Shown piece after piece: positions 6,005 to 6,513 of a DNA stretch of 6,513 bases. The DNA comes from Thermoplasmata archaeon. Its GTDB lineage: Archaea; Thermoplasmatota; Thermoplasmata; RBG-16-68-12; JAGMCJ01. Each line of letters begins with the position of its first letter. Position 1 is the stretch's first letter. Under the pieces are notes generated by a model. That model did not search any database. It saw nothing but the letters and a program-made list of their open reading frames with translations, and was not told where the DNA came from. The translations under genes and the position numbers were made by a program. The DNA lies in assembly GCA_023129265.1 (NCBI GenBank), contig JAGMCJ010000232.1, positions 1 through 6,513 on the forward strand, given 5' to 3'.

Positions 6005-6513
6005 TCAGTCCCAGAACCTTCTGGTCCTCGCGTATGTGACCTCCGCGGACAGTATGTCCCGAAGGAAGTCCTCCTCGCTGTCGTGATACCTTCTCAGGAT
6101 CTTGGCGGCGCTGGCGGCACCTACGCCCCTCGCCATCAGCGCCAGTACCGCCCTCTTCCCGTGCGCCTTCACGAGGTTGGCGGTCGTCTGTATGCGCCTG
6201 GCATCCTTCCTCTCCTCGGCCGTCAGTCCCCTCTTCTTGAGCAGCTTGGTCTTCTCCCTTTCCGCGGGATGGACCGCCGCGACCATGACGCCCTCGCAGA
6301 CGAGACACGATATCTTTGGCGGGAGGTCTCCCACCCGCACCCTCCTCGTCGACCCGCAGTTCATGCAGTACAGGACAGCGTACGTGTCCTCGATCCTCTT
6401 CCTCAGTGCGATGAGCGTCTCCCTGTCCACCTCGCGCGGTATGAGGAACGCCCTCGACCACTCGATGCCCGCCTTCCCGATGGGCGACAGCGGACCGACC
6501 CGGACCTCTATCT
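6005..6513 (-). CDS. lhr: Lhr-like SF2 helicase, C-terminal fragment (runs off right edge)
   Basis: The reading frame stays open from the stop at 6005-6007 to the right edge, giving 168 visible C-terminal codons; the start and helicase motor lie outside. The visible part begins with VRVGPLSPIGKAGIEW and then carries a zinc-binding pair, C49/C52 (CMNCG) and C69/C72 (CLVCEG). It ends in a helical region with ARRIQTTANLVKAHGKRA and a GVGAASAAKIL stretch that looks like a helix-hairpin-helix. This arrangement matches my recollection of the C-terminus of archaeal Lhr-type helicases, which unwind DNA or RNA-DNA duplexes in repair or RNA metabolism. A GTG at 6428-6430 could be mistaken for the start, but family-like sequence continues upstream of it. 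The stop is joined to that of the winged-helix gene. Without the motor domain the family call is moderately firm. Confidence 0.7.
   Translation of the reverse strand, partial: IEVRVGPLSPIGKAGIEWSRAFLIPREVDRETLIALRKRIEDTYAVLYCMNCGSTRRVRVGDLPPKISCLVCEGVMVAAVHPAEREKTKLLKKRGLTAEERKDARRIQTTANLVKAHGKRAVLALMARGVGAASAAKILRRYHDSEEDFLRDILSAEVTYARTRRFWD

Noticed and set aside
1..6513. CRISPR array, insertion sequence, integrase site or defence island
   Set aside because: No regularly spaced direct repeats, transposase or recombinase genes, or terminal inverted repeats were seen; the genes look like ordinary chromosomal genes.

Overview
The window looks like a compact, GC-rich archaeal chromosome segment, most likely from a euryarchaeote and possibly from the Thermoplasmatota. 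The evidence is an archaeal-type RlmE N-terminus, TATA-like boxes about 26 bases ahead of starts that lack ribosome binding sites, GGTGAT/AGGAGG sites before other starts, an archaeal-style zinc-ribbon/membrane/TPR protein, and the zinc-binding C-terminus of an Lhr-like helicase. The taxonomic call is an inference from these features; nothing in the window fixes the lineage.

Layout from left to right. Positions 1-143 are non-coding or hold gene ends that cannot be identified. A 23S rRNA 2'-O-methyltransferase (RlmE/FtsJ, +) follows to 746. Tail to tail with it is a membrane protein with two zinc ribbons and five TPRs (-, 743-1867). A divergent promoter region (1868-2062) separates that gene from a 520-residue, cysteine-free coiled-coil protein (+, 2063-3625). 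A 73-residue protein predicted to fold as beta-alpha-beta-alpha-beta comes next (+, 3665-3886), tail to tail with a 538-residue radical SAM protein that probably has a cobalamin-binding-like N-terminal domain (-, 3887-5503). A second divergent promoter region (5504-5650) leads to a small basic winged-helix regulator (+, 5651-6004). This is tail to tail with the C-terminal part of an Lhr-like helicase (-, from 6005 past the right edge).

The genes do not form one obvious pathway, and I do not see a clear new multi-gene system such as defence, CRISPR or a mobile element. The strongest structural signals lie in gene arrangement and promoters. All three convergent junctions have zero or negative spacing, with the two stop codons fused into a palindrome (CTAG once, TGATCA twice). 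Short perfect dyads sit on or beside three of the predicted TATA boxes. The most testable regulatory unit is the winged-helix gene, with a 20-base dyad against its own TATA box, facing the divergent radical SAM gene. Both complete minus-strand genes begin with TTG.
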